From positions 1,110,001 to 1,174,000 of the forward strand of contig NZ_CP130558.2 of assembly GCF_030534315.2 (NCBI RefSeq): a stretch of DNA of 64,000 nucleotides. The letters are read 5' to 3'. The position numbers and the translations under genes were made by a program. Below are positions 54,886 through 64,000 of the stretch, in pieces. Numbering within the stretch: position 1 is the first letter of the stretch; each line of letters opens with the position of its first letter. Below the pieces are notes generated by a model, which was not told the DNA's origin, searched no databases, and worked only from the letters and a program-made list of their open reading frames with translations. Origin of the DNA: Thermoanaerobacterium sp. CMT5567-10 (GTDB taxonomy: Bacteria; Bacillota; Thermoanaerobacteria; Thermoanaerobacterales; Thermoanaerobacteraceae).

Positions 54886-56712
54886 TCATTCTACGGTTAC
54901 GCTTTTTGCAAGGTTACGAGGTTTATCAACATCGCATCCTTTTTCAACTGCCATGTAGTATGCTAAAAGCTGCAGCGGTATTACTGTGATTATTGGAGCT
55001 ACTTCCTCCATGGTCTTAGGAAGATATATAACTTTGCCAACAACACCCTCTAACTGTTTATTTCCTTCCATTGCAAATGCAAGTACGTAGCCGCCTCTTG
55101 TTGTTACTTCTCTTATATTGCTAAGCATCTTCTCAAAAAGGTGTTCCTGTGTTGCCAATGCAATGACTAATGTGCCATTTTCAATCAATGCTAATGTTCC
55201 ATGTTTTAATTCACCTGCTGCGTATGCTTCTGAATGTATATATGATATTTCTTTAAGCTTTAAAGATCCTTCCATAGCGACAGCGTAGTCAAGACCTCTT
55301 CCCAAATAGAATACGTCTTTCGTATTAAAATGATTTGATGCAAATTCTTGAAGCTCGTCTTTGTAATTTAATATGCGTTCTGCCTTCTCAGGAAGTTTCT
55401 TTAATTCATCGCAGATTTGTTTTGCATATTCTTTTTCAATTGTTCCCTTCTTCAATGCCAAATCTAATGCAATGAGGTATAAGGCTACTAACTGTGTAGT
55501 GTACGCCTTTGTAGATGCAACGGCAATTTCAGGTCCTGCCCAAGTATAAATTACATCGTCTGCTTCTCTCGATATAGAGCTTCCCACAACGTTTGTGATT
55601 GCTATTACTCGGGAATTATGTTTTTTAGCCTCTTTAAGTGCCGCAATCGTATCTGCTGTTTCACCTGACTGACTTACTACTATTGTCAATGTTCTTTCGT
55701 TTATTATTGGTTCTCTATATCTAAATTCTGAAGCTATATCTACTTCAACAGGTATTCTTGCAAATTTCTCTATAGCATATTTCCCAACAACACCTGCATG
55801 ATATGCAGTTCCACACGCAACAATAAATATTTTCTCTATCTTGTCAATCTCATCCTTTGTTATTTTCACCTTGTCTAATACAATTTCGCCATCATTTACT
55901 ATCCTACCTCTTAATGTGTCTTTTATAGCATTAGGCTGTTCGTGAATTTCTTTCAGCATGAAATGCTCATATCCGCCCTTTTCTGCCGACTCAACGTCCC
56001 ATTTTACCTCAAATACAGATTTCTGCACATCTTTGCCAAATGCATCTATTATCTTGACACTGTCTTTCTTAATTATCGCAATTTCTTTATCATCAAGGAA
56101 GTACACTTTTCTCGTGTGTCTCAATATGGCTGGTACGTCTGATGCAATAAAGTTTTCACCATCTCCAAGGCCAACTATAAGTGGAGCATCTTTTCTTGCA
56201 GCAACTATCATATCTGGATGGTCTTTTGAAAGTACACCAAGCGCATAAGATCCTTCTATTCTATCGAGGACTTTCATAACGGCCTCTACTATATCTCCCT
56301 TGTAATAGTACTCAAGAAGATTTGCAACAACTTCTGTATCCGTCTCTGATTTAAATGTGTAGCCTTCTTCTATCAGCCTTTTCTTTAATGGCAGATAATT
56401 TTCTATTATACCGTTATGAACAACGGCAATTATCCCGGACTGTGACAAATGTGGATGCGAATTTATATCAGATGGTTCCCCATGTGTTGCCCATCTAGTA
56501 TGACCTATTCCTATGGAACCATAAAGATTGTCTTTTTTAAGTGCTTCTTCCAGTTCACTTATTCTGCCTTTTGCCTTTTTTATATTTATATTGCCGTCGT
56601 TTATGACAGCTATACCGGCAGAATCGTACCCCCTGTACTCAAGCTTTTTAAGTCCTTCAATCAATATTGGTGTCGCCTGTTCATCACCAATATATCCAAC
56701 AATTCCACACAT
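54886..56712 (-). CDS. glmS: glutamine-fructose-6-phosphate aminotransferase
   Basis: GlmS makes glucosamine-6-phosphate from fructose-6-phosphate and glutamine, the entry to cell-wall amino sugars. The N-terminal nucleophile C2 opens the glutaminase domain (CGIVGYIG), with HTRWATHG. Two SIS domains follow (ACGTAYHAGV, VVSQSGETADT). Length 608 is normal. It is controlled by the glmS ribozyme immediately upstream. It follows glmM on the same strand. Confidence 0.98.
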   Translation of the reverse strand: MCGIVGYIGDEQATPILIEGLKKLEYRGYDSAGIAVINDGNINIKKAKGRISELEEALKKDNLYGSIGIGHTRWATHGEPSDINSHPHLSQSGIIAVVHNGIIENYLPLKKRLIEEGYTFKSETDTEVVANLLEYYYKGDIVEAVMKVLDRIEGSYALGVLSKDHPDMIVAARKDAPLIVGLGDGENFIASDVPAILRHTRKVYFLDDKEIAIIKKDSVKIIDAFGKDVQKSVFEVKWDVESAEKGGYEHFMLKEIHEQPNAIKDTLRGRIVNDGEIVLDKVKITKDEIDKIEKIFIVACGTAYHAGVVGKYAIEKFARIPVEVDIASEFRYREPIINERTLTIVVSQSGETADTIAALKEAKKHNSRVIAITNVVGSSISREADDVIYTWAGPEIAVASTKAYTTQLVALYLIALDLALKKGTIEKEYAKQICDELKKLPEKAERILNYKDELQEFASNHFNTKDVFYLGRGLDYAVAMEGSLKLKEISYIHSEAYAAGELKHGTLALIENGTLVIALATQEHLFEKMLSNIREVTTRGGYVLAFAMEGNKQLEGVVGKVIYLPKTMEEVAPIITVIPLQLLAYYMAVEKGCDVDKPRNLAKSVTVE

Positions 56713-56740
56713 AATAAAAATCTCCTCTCAATATTTTTTA

Positions 56741-56892
56741 TATTTAGTTTTCCCTGCTCAAACCGCTCTATGCCAATGGTCACCCATGGTTTTCCCGGTT
56801 TTTTATCGATCGCAGGAGACCGCAGGGCATCCGCCGATAACTCGATAAACCCTGTCCTCGTCAACTTAGAGTTTCCTCTAAGCCCAGGCGCT
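56741..56892 (-). ncRNA. glmS ribozyme/riboswitch
   Basis: On the minus strand the RNA begins AGCGCC at 56892, cut after the first A, then the P2 stem GGCTTAGAGGAAACTCTAAG and the conserved core with GATGCCCTGCGG and ACCATGGGTGACC. It ends with GAGCAGGGAAAACTAAATAT. It self-cleaves when glucosamine-6-phosphate binds, lowering glmS mRNA. Placed 28 bases before the glmS start. Confidence 0.97.
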
Positions 56893-57028
56893 TTTATTCA
56901 GTTGTAAATGTCATGGGCATTCCCCCTTTCAACATTTAAAGTCTTATAATTTGTGTCAATACTTAAAAGCTTATTTAAATTTTATATTAATCAGGAAGTA
57001 ATTATACCTCCTGTATTAATAAGCACCA

Positions 57029-58372
57029 TTAATTAAGCTTTCTTTCAATCAAGCTAGCCAATTCTTTTGCCATCGATTCAATCTTTTCTTGATCTTTCCC
57101 TTCTACCATTACCCTAACTAATGGCTCTGTACCTGACGGTCTTATTAGCACACGTCCCTCGCCTTGCATCTCCTTTTCTAATTTATTTATTTCTCTAGCT
57201 ATGTCTTCGTCATCCATGTATTTGTGCTTTAATTCATTTTTAACTTTGGCATTTATCAAAACCTGAGGATATGAAACCATTACTCCTGATAATTCTGACA
57301 GCCTTTTGCCGCTTGAGACAAGAAGTTCAGCAACCTTAAGCGCAGTAATCTCCCCATCTCCTGTTGTATTGTGATCAAGAAATATTATATGACCTGATTG
57401 CTCGCCACCTATTGAGTAACCATTTCTAACCATTTCCTCCAATACATATCTGTCGCCGACTTTTGTTTTAACGACATCTATGCCATTTTGCTTTAGCGCT
57501 ATATCCAAACCTATGTTGCTCATCACTGTCACAACTACTGTATTCTTATTTAGTTTGCCTCTACTTTTAAGATGTATGCCGCACATAGCCATTATGTGAT
57601 CTCCATCAACGACGTTACCTTTTTCGTCAACTGCAATTAATCTATCTGCATCTCCATCAAAGGCAAATCCCACATCGGCACCGGTTCCAGCTACAATCTC
57701 CTGCAATACTTTTGGATTTGTAGATCCGCACTTGACATTTATTTTTTCTCCATTTGGATGCGAACCATAAAGTATTACATCTGCACCTAATTCATGAAAA
57801 AGTATTGGTGCGACTGTGCTGCTGGCACCATATGCGCAATCTAAAACTATTTTCAAGCCTTTTAAATCGCAGTTTATGGTGGACTTCAAAAATTCGATGT
57901 AATCCCTCTGAGCACTTTTACTTTCTACCACATTTCCAACATCCAATCCTGTCGGAGTTGGTAAATCGCTATTTTCATTTATAATCTTTTCTATCTTGTC
58001 TTCTACTTCATCCGGAAGTTTATATCCATCTTTATTAAAAAATTTTATTCCATTGTACTCTACAGGATTATGTGATGCGGAAATGACTACCCCTGCATCT
58101 AAATTATAAAACCTTGTTAAATATGCAACAGCGGGTGTCGGTATAATGCCTGCATCCATGACTTCAGCTCCAACTGATGTAAGTCCTGCTGTCAGCGCAC
58201 TCTGAAGCATATCACCAGATACGCGGCTGTCACGTCCTATCAAAATCTTTGGCCTTCTGGAGCATTCTGTCAAAACATATGCGCCGGCTCTTCCCAGCTC
58301 AAATGCAAGCTGTGGTGTAAGATCCTTGTTTGCAACACCCCTCACACCATCCGTTCCAAATAATCTAGCCAT
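57029..58372 (-). CDS. glmM: phosphoglucosamine mutase
   Basis: GlmM converts glucosamine-6-phosphate to glucosamine-1-phosphate. The phosphoserine is S100 (VVISASHNP); the metal loop is DGDADR and the sugar loop GGEQSGH. 447 residues from ATG 58372, with AAAGGA nine bases before; the ATG at 58381 touches that site. Upstream of glmS in the same direction; in Firmicutes it can bind CdaA and lower c-di-AMP synthesis. Confidence 0.97.
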   Translation of the reverse strand: MARLFGTDGVRGVANKDLTPQLAFELGRAGAYVLTECSRRPKILIGRDSRVSGDMLQSALTAGLTSVGAEVMDAGIIPTPAVAYLTRFYNLDAGVVISASHNPVEYNGIKFFNKDGYKLPDEVEDKIEKIINENSDLPTPTGLDVGNVVESKSAQRDYIEFLKSTINCDLKGLKIVLDCAYGASSTVAPILFHELGADVILYGSHPNGEKINVKCGSTNPKVLQEIVAGTGADVGFAFDGDADRLIAVDEKGNVVDGDHIMAMCGIHLKSRGKLNKNTVVVTVMSNIGLDIALKQNGIDVVKTKVGDRYVLEEMVRNGYSIGGEQSGHIIFLDHNTTGDGEITALKVAELLVSSGKRLSELSGVMVSYPQVLINAKVKNELKHKYMDDEDIAREINKLEKEMQGEGRVLIRPSGTEPLVRVMVEGKDQEKIESMAKELASLIERKLN

Positions 58373-58505
58373 ATAATCCATTCCTTTCAGTAATCAAAAA
58401 TCATACGATAATATTTTATCACACCGATTAAGTCAATGCAATTTACTATATATTCACTCTAATTTCATAAAAGTTCAAATTATAGTCTTGAATCCACCTA
58501 AAATC

Positions 58506-59114
58506 CTATTTTGAATGAAAATTTGTAAGCTCGTTTAGAGCATTTACTACCGCATTTTTCATATTTTCTAGCAATTCAGCTTTTTTAAGCGATAAATCTG
58601 GATATATACTTTTACCAACTGTTACAGAAATTTTTCCACTATGAGGCAAATACTCTCCCATAGGTAGCACTACATCAGTTCCACTTATTCCTACAGGCAC
58701 TATAGGAAACCCAGATTTATACGAAAGATACATTGCACCTTTGTAAATCTTTTTTACACCTTTACTCAATGATATTCCACCTTCAGGAAACAAAGCAATT
58801 GATCGTCCATCATCAAGCATCTTGATGGCTTTTTTTAAAGCACTTACATCTGCAGAATTTTTTTTGATAGGTATTGTTTCTAAAGTATTTAAAATCAAAT
58901 TTAAAATTGGGATTTTGTATAAATCCTTGCTGGCAAGAAAAAAAACTCTCCTATCAAGCGCATCTATCAATGCGATAGGATCTAAAATGCTCTTATGATT
59001 GGCTACAAAAATGCACGGTTCTTTCGGTATATCATCTATGAATTTTACGCTAAAACTACAAAATGAAGCAAGCAGCCCAGTTGTAATCATCTTTATCAAA
59101 TTGTACAATATCAT
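58506..59114 (-). CDS. plsC: 1-acyl-sn-glycerol-3-phosphate acyltransferase
   Basis: PlsC makes phosphatidic acid from lysophosphatidic acid and acyl-ACP or acyl-CoA. The NHKSILD motif (HX4D) and FPEGGISLS glycerol-binding motif are present, with an N-terminal membrane anchor. ATG 59114 is chosen because GGGTGAT lies four bases before; GTG 59123 overlaps. 202 residues, normal. It stands between the vor operon terminator and glmM. Confidence 0.93.
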   Translation of the reverse strand: MILYNLIKMITTGLLASFCSFSVKFIDDIPKEPCIFVANHKSILDPIALIDALDRRVFFLASKDLYKIPILNLILNTLETIPIKKNSADVSALKKAIKMLDDGRSIALFPEGGISLSKGVKKIYKGAMYLSYKSGFPIVPVGISGTDVVLPMGEYLPHSGKISVTVGKSIYPDLSLKKAELLENMKNAVVNALNELTNFHSK

Positions 59115-59288
59115 TAATATCACCCATAATTATAATAGATGACTTAGCAAAAAAAGTTCTCTATCTAAAATAAAAAAATCAATAAAAGCGAAATTCCCTT
59201 TGGAATATAATTATATGTAACTTCTTTGTTTCGCATTTTCGGAAAGTAACAAATTAAGGGAAATTTATACTTTTCTATGCAAAGTAAA

Positions 59289-59312
59289 AAACCTCCAGAT
59301 TCGGAGATTTTT
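59289..59312 (-). terminator. terminator of the vor operon
   Basis: CTCC/GGAG stem with a six-base loop followed on the minus strand by a T-run, directly after the stop of the last subunit gene. Confidence 0.75.
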
Positions 59313-59862
59313 ATTTTACAGCAAATTGAGAGCCAATAGACTCTTTACCTCTATTATATGCTTGTATATTTATTGGTATCAGTTTTTCTTTTCCTTCAAA
59401 GACTTTTTTAAAGCCATTTATTACAGCATCTTCGCTTACTATGTTTTTCAAACTCATCAATGCTCCAATCATTATGGAATTGGCAATCTTGAGATTTCCC
59501 ATCTGATTTGCAATATCGTTTGCTGGAATCCTGTATAATTCAATGTCGCTCCTTCGTGCATCTATGTCTATTAATGAGCTATTTATAAGCAGTATGCCAC
59601 CTTTCACCAGATGTTTTTCAAATCTTTCTAAAGAAGGTCTATTCATTGCAACAACTACCGTTGCCTCATTTATTATTGGAGATCCTACTGGTTCATCAGA
59701 TATTGTAACATGACAGTTGGCTGTGCCACCTCTCATCTCTGGACCGTATGACGGTAGCCATGATACATTTTTTCCATCCATCATGCCTGCATATGACATT
59801 ATAAGTCCCATTGACATGATTCCTTGTCCGCCAAATCCTGCAAATATTATTTTTTCATCCAT
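59311..59862 (-). CDS. vorC: 2-oxoacid:ferredoxin oxidoreductase, gamma subunit
   Basis: The gamma subunit of a four-part oxidoreductase (183 residues from ATG 59862, set by GGAGGAGGT). It shows the family start IIFAGFGGQGIMSMGLIM and SWLPSYGPEMRGGTANCHV. It overlaps the beta gene by eight bases, so expression is coupled. The set oxidises branched 2-oxoacids or 2-oxoglutarate with CoA and ferredoxin. Confidence 0.9.
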   Translation of the reverse strand: MDEKIIFAGFGGQGIMSMGLIMSYAGMMDGKNVSWLPSYGPEMRGGTANCHVTISDEPVGSPIINEATVVVAMNRPSLERFEKHLVKGGILLINSSLIDIDARRSDIELYRIPANDIANQMGNLKIANSIMIGALMSLKNIVSEDAVINGFKKVFEGKEKLIPINIQAYNRGKESIGSQFAVK

Positions 59863-60613
59863 TTTGTTTGACCTCCTCCAAGGTGTTTTTATATACACCT
59901 AAGGGATAGTATGGCTCCATTTTGTCTTTAATCCATTTTAATGCTTCGTTTGGTGATAAGCCCCAGTTTGTGGGACAGCTTGACAGCACTTCTATCATGG
60001 AGAATCCTTTTTTGTTTATTTGTGCTGTAAATGCGTTTTTGATTGCTTTTTTTGCTTGTAGTACGTGTTTTACGTCGTATACTGATACTCTTTCGATGTA
60101 GGATGCTCCATCAAGTGTCGACAGCATTTCACACATCTTCACCGGATAACCGTTGTTCCCCGGTTTTCTACCATATGGTGTTGTAAGCGTTTCTTGCCCT
60201 ATCAAAGATGTAGGCGCCATTTGTCCTCCTGTCATTCCGTATATGGCATTGTTTATGAATATTACTGTTATGTTTTCGCCTCTTGCTGCGGCATGCACTG
60301 TTTCTGCCGTACCGATTGCGGCAAGATCGCCATCACCTTGATATGTGAATACAACTCTGTCTGGGTGAACTCTCTTTATACCGGTAGCTACTGCTGGTGC
60401 TCTTCCGTGTGCTGCTTCTTGCATGTCACAGTTGAAATATTCATAGGCAAATACTGCACATCCTACAGGTGCCACGCCTATTGCTTTGTTTAAAACTCCA
60501 AGCTCTTCCATCACTTCTGCTACCAGCCTGTGGACTATCCCATGTGTACAGCCTGGACAGTAGTGAAATGGGATATCTGTAAGGCCTTTGGTTTTTTCAA
60601 ATACGACAGCCAT
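59855..60613 (-). CDS. vorA: 2-oxoacid:ferredoxin oxidoreductase, beta (TPP) subunit
   Basis: The thiamine-diphosphate subunit, 252 residues. The TPP-magnesium motif is GDGDLAAIG ... NNAIYGMTGGQMAP. HYCPGCTHG at the start has a CxxC. Start and stop overlap with alpha by one base (TAATG) and with gamma by eight. Confidence 0.92.
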   Translation of the reverse strand: MAVVFEKTKGLTDIPFHYCPGCTHGIVHRLVAEVMEELGVLNKAIGVAPVGCAVFAYEYFNCDMQEAAHGRAPAVATGIKRVHPDRVVFTYQGDGDLAAIGTAETVHAAARGENITVIFINNAIYGMTGGQMAPTSLIGQETLTTPYGRKPGNNGYPVKMCEMLSTLDGASYIERVSVYDVKHVLQAKKAIKNAFTAQINKKGFSMIEVLSSCPTNWGLSPNEALKWIKDKMEPYYPLGVYKNTLEEVKQNG

Positions 60614-61680
60614 TAAATTGCACCCCCTGATAATTTTCTAATCTCTTCTAGTATTGCGTAAGATTCTGGTACCATTCCTCCCGCTCTCCCGTAAAAGTAC
60701 ACTGGTTTTCGTCCATTGACTGCCAGCTTTACGTCTTCTACCATCTGTCCCATGCTCATTTCTATAGATAAATATCCTTTGACATGGTCTACAGTTTTTT
60801 CGAATGGTTCTACTGGGAATGGCCACAGTGATATGGGCCTTATTAGTCCTACTTTTATGTTTTCTCGCTTTGCTAACTCGATTACATTTTTTGCTACGCG
60901 AGCAATTGTACCGTATGCTACCAGTATAATTTCTGCATCTTCGCAATTGGTCATTTCATAGCGTACTTCTTCTTTTGATGCTTTTTCGTATTTTTTAAAT
61001 AGTTCTATATTGTGTTTTTCTAACATTTGTGGATCTAGTTCAAGGGAGTTTATGATGTTTTTTTTCTTTCTTGTCCCCATGCCTGTTGTTGCCCATGTTT
61101 TTTCTTCTATGTGGTTTTCTCCTTTTTTTATGCTGCCAAAGTCGACAGGTTCCATCATCTGGCCTAACATACCGTCTCCAAGTATCATGACAGGATTTCT
61201 GTATTTGTCAGCTATGTCGAAGGCTTGTTGTACAAGGTCCGCCATTTCTTGTATTGTTGATGGTGCTAAAACAATTAATTTGTAGTCTCCGTGTCCTCCG
61301 CCTTTTGTTGCTTGAAAGTAGTCTGATTGTGAAGGTTGTATTCCACCAAGACCTGGACCACTCCTCATTATGTTTGCTATGACACATGGTACTTCCGCAC
61401 CAGCTATATATGAAATTCCTTCCTGCATAAGACTTATTCCGGGACTTGACGATGTGATTAAGACTCTTGCGCCGGCTCCACCGGCACCATATACCATGTT
61501 TATGGCAGATACTTCACTTTCTGCCTGCAGAAATACTCCTCCTACTTCTGGCATTCTTTTTGCCATGTATGCTGTGACTTCGTTTTGAGGTGTTATAGGA
61601 TAACCAAAATAATGCCTGCATCCGGCCTGTATAGCAGCTTCTGCCAATGCTTCATTTCCTTTCATCAATACTTTAGCCAT
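60613..61680 (-). CDS. vorB: 2-oxoacid:ferredoxin oxidoreductase, alpha subunit
   Basis: 355 residues, best matching VorB of 2-oxoisovalerate:ferredoxin oxidoreductase from memory, though korA of 2-oxoglutarate enzymes is similar. The start LMKGNEALAEAAIQAGCRHYF with FGYPITPQNE is typical, as is the SSPGISLMQEG segment. It decarboxylates branched-chain 2-oxoacids to acyl-CoA with reduced ferredoxin. The operon order is delta-alpha-beta-gamma. Confidence 0.92.
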   Translation of the reverse strand: MAKVLMKGNEALAEAAIQAGCRHYFGYPITPQNEVTAYMAKRMPEVGGVFLQAESEVSAINMVYGAGGAGARVLITSSSPGISLMQEGISYIAGAEVPCVIANIMRSGPGLGGIQPSQSDYFQATKGGGHGDYKLIVLAPSTIQEMADLVQQAFDIADKYRNPVMILGDGMLGQMMEPVDFGSIKKGENHIEEKTWATTGMGTRKKKNIINSLELDPQMLEKHNIELFKKYEKASKEEVRYEMTNCEDAEIILVAYGTIARVAKNVIELAKRENIKVGLIRPISLWPFPVEPFEKTVDHVKGYLSIEMSMGQMVEDVKLAVNGRKPVYFYGRAGGMVPESYAILEEIRKLSGGAI

Positions 61681-61698
61681 TTTTATTTTCCCCCTTTG

Positions 61699-61911
61699 TC
61701 ACTTTATAACAGTTATGACTGTATCAGGGCACATGATTGCACAGAACCCACAGCTTATACATTTTTCTATGTTTTCAGGTTTTATTATTGCTGGATGATA
61801 TCCTTTGGCATTCAGCCTGTCTAGATTCATCTCAATTATGTGTTTTGGACATGCTTCTACGCATAGTTCGCAGCTTTTACATAAATTTTCATTAAAAATG
61901 ACTTGCTTCAT
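61699..61911 (-). CDS. vorD: 2-oxoacid oxidoreductase delta subunit, 2[4Fe-4S] ferredoxin
   Basis: 70 residues with two clusters: [15 protein letters not shown] and [13 protein letters not shown]. It is the electron-accepting subunit. Starts 15 bases after the ATPase gene and 18 before alpha. Confidence 0.93.
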   Translation of the reverse strand: MKQVIFNENLCKSCELCVEACPKHIIEMNLDRLNAKGYHPAIIKPENIEKCISCGFCAIMCPDTVITVIK

Positions 61912-61926
61912 TTTCTATCCTCTCCA

Positions 61927-62601
61927 TCAAATTTTATTCCATGGTGCTTTCATATATAGGTCTATAGGAAATACGTTGTAACCCATCTTATTAAGTTTTT
62001 CGGCAATATCTCTTTTTGCAGTAGTCATTTTAACGGGTATTCCTGTTATCCTAGACACATCTTCTACTATTTTTTGACCTTTTATGACATCTTCTACAGA
62101 TGTATCATATGATAGATGTGTGTTATTGACGAGATGAGTCACTCTAATTCTTGCCGCATATTCAACAAGTTTTATATATTTTAGCACGGAATCTGTGTCT
62201 TTCGTAAAAGGCCTATTGACATTTACGATAAATAGGACATCGACATCTTTATTGAATATGATGTTGTGATACTGTCCAAATGCAATTGCCCCCGCATCAT
62301 CTCCACCTACGTCAAACACAGCATGCTTTTCTTTATCTTGAATAACACTGTATATATCTCTAGACAATGCTGGCATATCAGCATTCATGTATTTTTCATC
62401 AACACCGATTACTTTAATACCCCATTTATCAAAAAGCTCTCTTCTCACCTCCCTGGGGCGAAAATAAGGGTTTACTATATCGAGATCTACAATATCTACA
62501 TCGTGTCCAGTTTCTTTAATATACCTTGCATAATTTATAGCTATTTCAGTCTTACCTGTACCATAATGCCCAAGAACAATTGTAAGTCTCTTGTAATCCA
62601 T
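61927..62601 (-). CDS. P-loop ATPase of the vor operon
   Basis: A 224-residue P-loop protein with Walker A LGHYGTGKTEIAI and a later VFDVGGDDAGAIAFGQY and NVNRPFTKDTDSV. Similar genes often lie by 2-oxoacid oxidoreductases in clostridia; its role is unknown. ATG 62601 has AAAGG nine bases before; earlier ATGs at 62607 and 62610 overlap the ribosome site. First gene of the operon. Confidence 0.8.
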   Translation of the reverse strand: MDYKRLTIVLGHYGTGKTEIAINYARYIKETGHDVDIVDLDIVNPYFRPREVRRELFDKWGIKVIGVDEKYMNADMPALSRDIYSVIQDKEKHAVFDVGGDDAGAIAFGQYHNIIFNKDVDVLFIVNVNRPFTKDTDSVLKYIKLVEYAARIRVTHLVNNTHLSYDTSVEDVIKGQKIVEDVSRITGIPVKMTTAKRDIAEKLNKMGYNVFPIDLYMKAPWNKI

Positions 62602-62670
62602 TATCATCATCCTTTATTTAGCATACTCTCGTCCCTCTACTCACAAAAAGAAATAAGCAATAAATTCATT

Positions 62671-63861
62671 TTATTGAATATTCACATCTACAGTCTCTGG
62701 TTTTACTTTAACTATTTTCAGATTTAAATCTGTTGTAACATTTATTGGCAATGTCTGGGTACCTGGTGAAGCATTTGTTACATCTATATACGCACTAAAT
62801 TCACTTGGAGTCGCCGAATTTACTACATTTTCAGGACCTGTCACTGTTATTACAACATTGGAATTTGAAACAGTCACGTTTTTATTGTCTGCACCCTTCA
62901 CATCGATATTGCTGAGTGTAATATCGCTTGTAACTATTTTTTCAATATCGATATACACCTTTGCCGTACTGTCGCTTTTGACAAGGCTAATACCATTTGG
63001 AAGGTCAAAAGGTACATTTTCAGTGAACGATGCATTTTTCCCTGATATATCTATCTGCTTTGTATCAATACTTTTTATAGAATTCAAGACAGAATCTTCT
63101 CCTGTAATGTATACATACTCAGGTAGGACGTTGACTTCCGCTACATCATAGCCGTCCATTGGCTTGCCAAATATTTTAGCATTTACAAGCACTCTTATTG
63201 CTCTATTTACATCTATCTCAACTTTGATATATTTGGGATTTAAATCTACTCCTTTGACTTCATTGTTATCGCTGTCTACAGCCTCCACTGGAACAGATAT
63301 ATTTACATCCTTTGACTTATTAGACATATCTACTTGAGCAATTACACTTTTTACTAAGTTAACTTTACTTTCCGGTCCACTAACTATAACTTCTCCAGGG
63401 GTTAATATAGCCGGCTTCATTGCATATCCATCCATAACAGTGCCATTTACCTTGACGTGAACAGGCATTTGCACTCTAGCTACTTTATCTACATCTAACT
63501 TTATCTCAGATGGATTTGCAGAGACAAATGTCACATTTTTAGGCAGTGAACTAACCTGTACTGGTACCACATTTATCCCCTTAGTTATTATCCTGCTTAC
63601 ATCTGCTTCCACCTGTATATCAGAAGGCCTTACACTCATAACGTCGCTTCTTCTTCCTTTTATTCTAACTGTCACTGTGAAGTTCTTATCACCAACTAAT
63701 GTCAATCCTTTTTTATCAAGGGTATTCACATTAACAATATTTACAGGAATATTGCCTATATCGTATGATATTTCAGGATTTTTCTCTCCCATAACATAAA
63801 GCCATAATATAAAGGCTAAAACAACTGAAAGTATCTTTATTGTGATATTTTTACTCAGCAT
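62671..63861 (-). CDS. cdaR: CdaR, YbbR-domain regulator of diadenylate cyclase
   Basis: A 396-residue protein with one N-terminal transmembrane helix (about 5-22) and a series of YbbR repeats outside the cell (about 30-396, probably four). It binds and modulates CdaA, which makes c-di-AMP. The start overlaps the cdaA stop by 11 bases. It is separated here from glmM by six other genes, while in many Firmicutes the order is cdaA-cdaR-glmM-glmS. Confidence 0.93.
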   Translation of the reverse strand: MLSKNITIKILSVVLAFILWLYVMGEKNPEISYDIGNIPVNIVNVNTLDKKGLTLVGDKNFTVTVRIKGRRSDVMSVRPSDIQVEADVSRIITKGINVVPVQVSSLPKNVTFVSANPSEIKLDVDKVARVQMPVHVKVNGTVMDGYAMKPAILTPGEVIVSGPESKVNLVKSVIAQVDMSNKSKDVNISVPVEAVDSDNNEVKGVDLNPKYIKVEIDVNRAIRVLVNAKIFGKPMDGYDVAEVNVLPEYVYITGEDSVLNSIKSIDTKQIDISGKNASFTENVPFDLPNGISLVKSDSTAKVYIDIEKIVTSDITLSNIDVKGADNKNVTVSNSNVVITVTGPENVVNSATPSEFSAYIDVTNASPGTQTLPINVTTDLNLKIVKVKPETVDVNIQ

Positions 63862-64000
63862 GTTTATTCCCCCATTTAAACCAATTGGGTCCTTTGCTCT
63901 CTTTTACTTTAAACATACTTAGGAGAACTTCCTTCAATGTCTTTATATCCAAATGTCTAGAGATTCTCCCATTTTGAGCCAATGAGATGGTACCTGTCTC
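63851..64000 (-). CDS. cdaA: diadenylate cyclase CdaA, C-terminal 49 residues only
   Basis: The frame enters from the window's right edge: ETGTISLAQNGRISRHLDIK, then LKEVLLSMF and a tail ending WGNKHAE. This is the end of a DisA_N diadenylate cyclase, here with its last catalytic-domain helix and a short tail. The rest lies outside. It overlaps cdaR. Confidence 0.9.
   Translation of the reverse strand, partial: ETGTISLAQNGRISRHLDIKTLKEVLLSMFKVKESKGPNWFKWGNKHAE

Noticed and set aside
1-64000. tRNA or rRNA genes
   Set aside because: I looked for cloverleaf-like GC-rich stretches and conserved T-loop motifs and saw none.

Overview
The window is low-GC Firmicutes DNA. Its gene set suggests a thermophilic anaerobic clostridium close to Thermoanaerobacterium or Thermoanaerobacter: rubredoxin, oxygen-independent NAD synthesis, ferredoxin-linked 2-oxoacid oxidation, hemerythrins, CsaB/TagA cell-wall polymer genes, and the cdaA-cdaR and glmM-glmS loci. 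The genus is an inference from gene content and protein style, not from a search. Almost all housekeeping genes lie on the minus strand.

Layout. 1-31 kb is mostly chromosomal core: a Gfo/Idh/MocA dehydrogenase (cut by the window edge), rubredoxin, nadABC, an ammonium transporter with a long structured leader, a DUF2148 iron-sulfur protein, a secondary cell-wall polymer operon (DUF5693-csaB-tagA-yitT), an nnr-lipoprotein-alr-endoAI-endoA cluster, DUF815 ATPase, YjbQ, a HelD-type helicase, two hemerythrin genes (one behind a Crp/FNR-type operator), a HAD phosphatase and an exported beta-lactamase-like protein. Small accessory genes follow (GNAT, Nudix, nucleotidyltransferase), then an IS110 element whose upstream region folds like a bridge RNA.

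31.9-53.4 kb is an accessory region rich in gene fragments. It is bracketed by two inverted left ends of an ISLre2-family element. Inside are IS21, IS5, IS481-like and ISLre2 remnants, a deleted group IIC intron, and broken genes (NimA-like, HDOD/flavodoxin chimera, VOC, tyrosine recombinase, HNH, CopZ, membrane protein, metallophosphoesterase). It also holds apparently intact genes that look defensive or stress-related: an OLD-family ATPase/Toprim nuclease, an McrA-like HNH nuclease, a PemK/MazF-like pair, a MerR regulator and a LysE exporter. A 20-bp-period repeat array sits at 50.76-50.86 kb, with related two-unit copies at 51.13 and 35.35 kb.

53.6-64 kb returns to core: a PNPOx-like/HxlR divergent pair, glmS behind its ribozyme, glmM, an acyltransferase, a VorDBAC-type 2-oxoacid:ferredoxin oxidoreductase operon with a P-loop ATPase, cdaR and the end of cdaA. 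The usual cdaA-cdaR-glmM-glmS order is kept but opened by the oxidoreductase genes.

Several broken genes differ from an intact reading frame by one base in a short homopolymer. This may be real decay or residual sequencing error, and is flagged where it applies.
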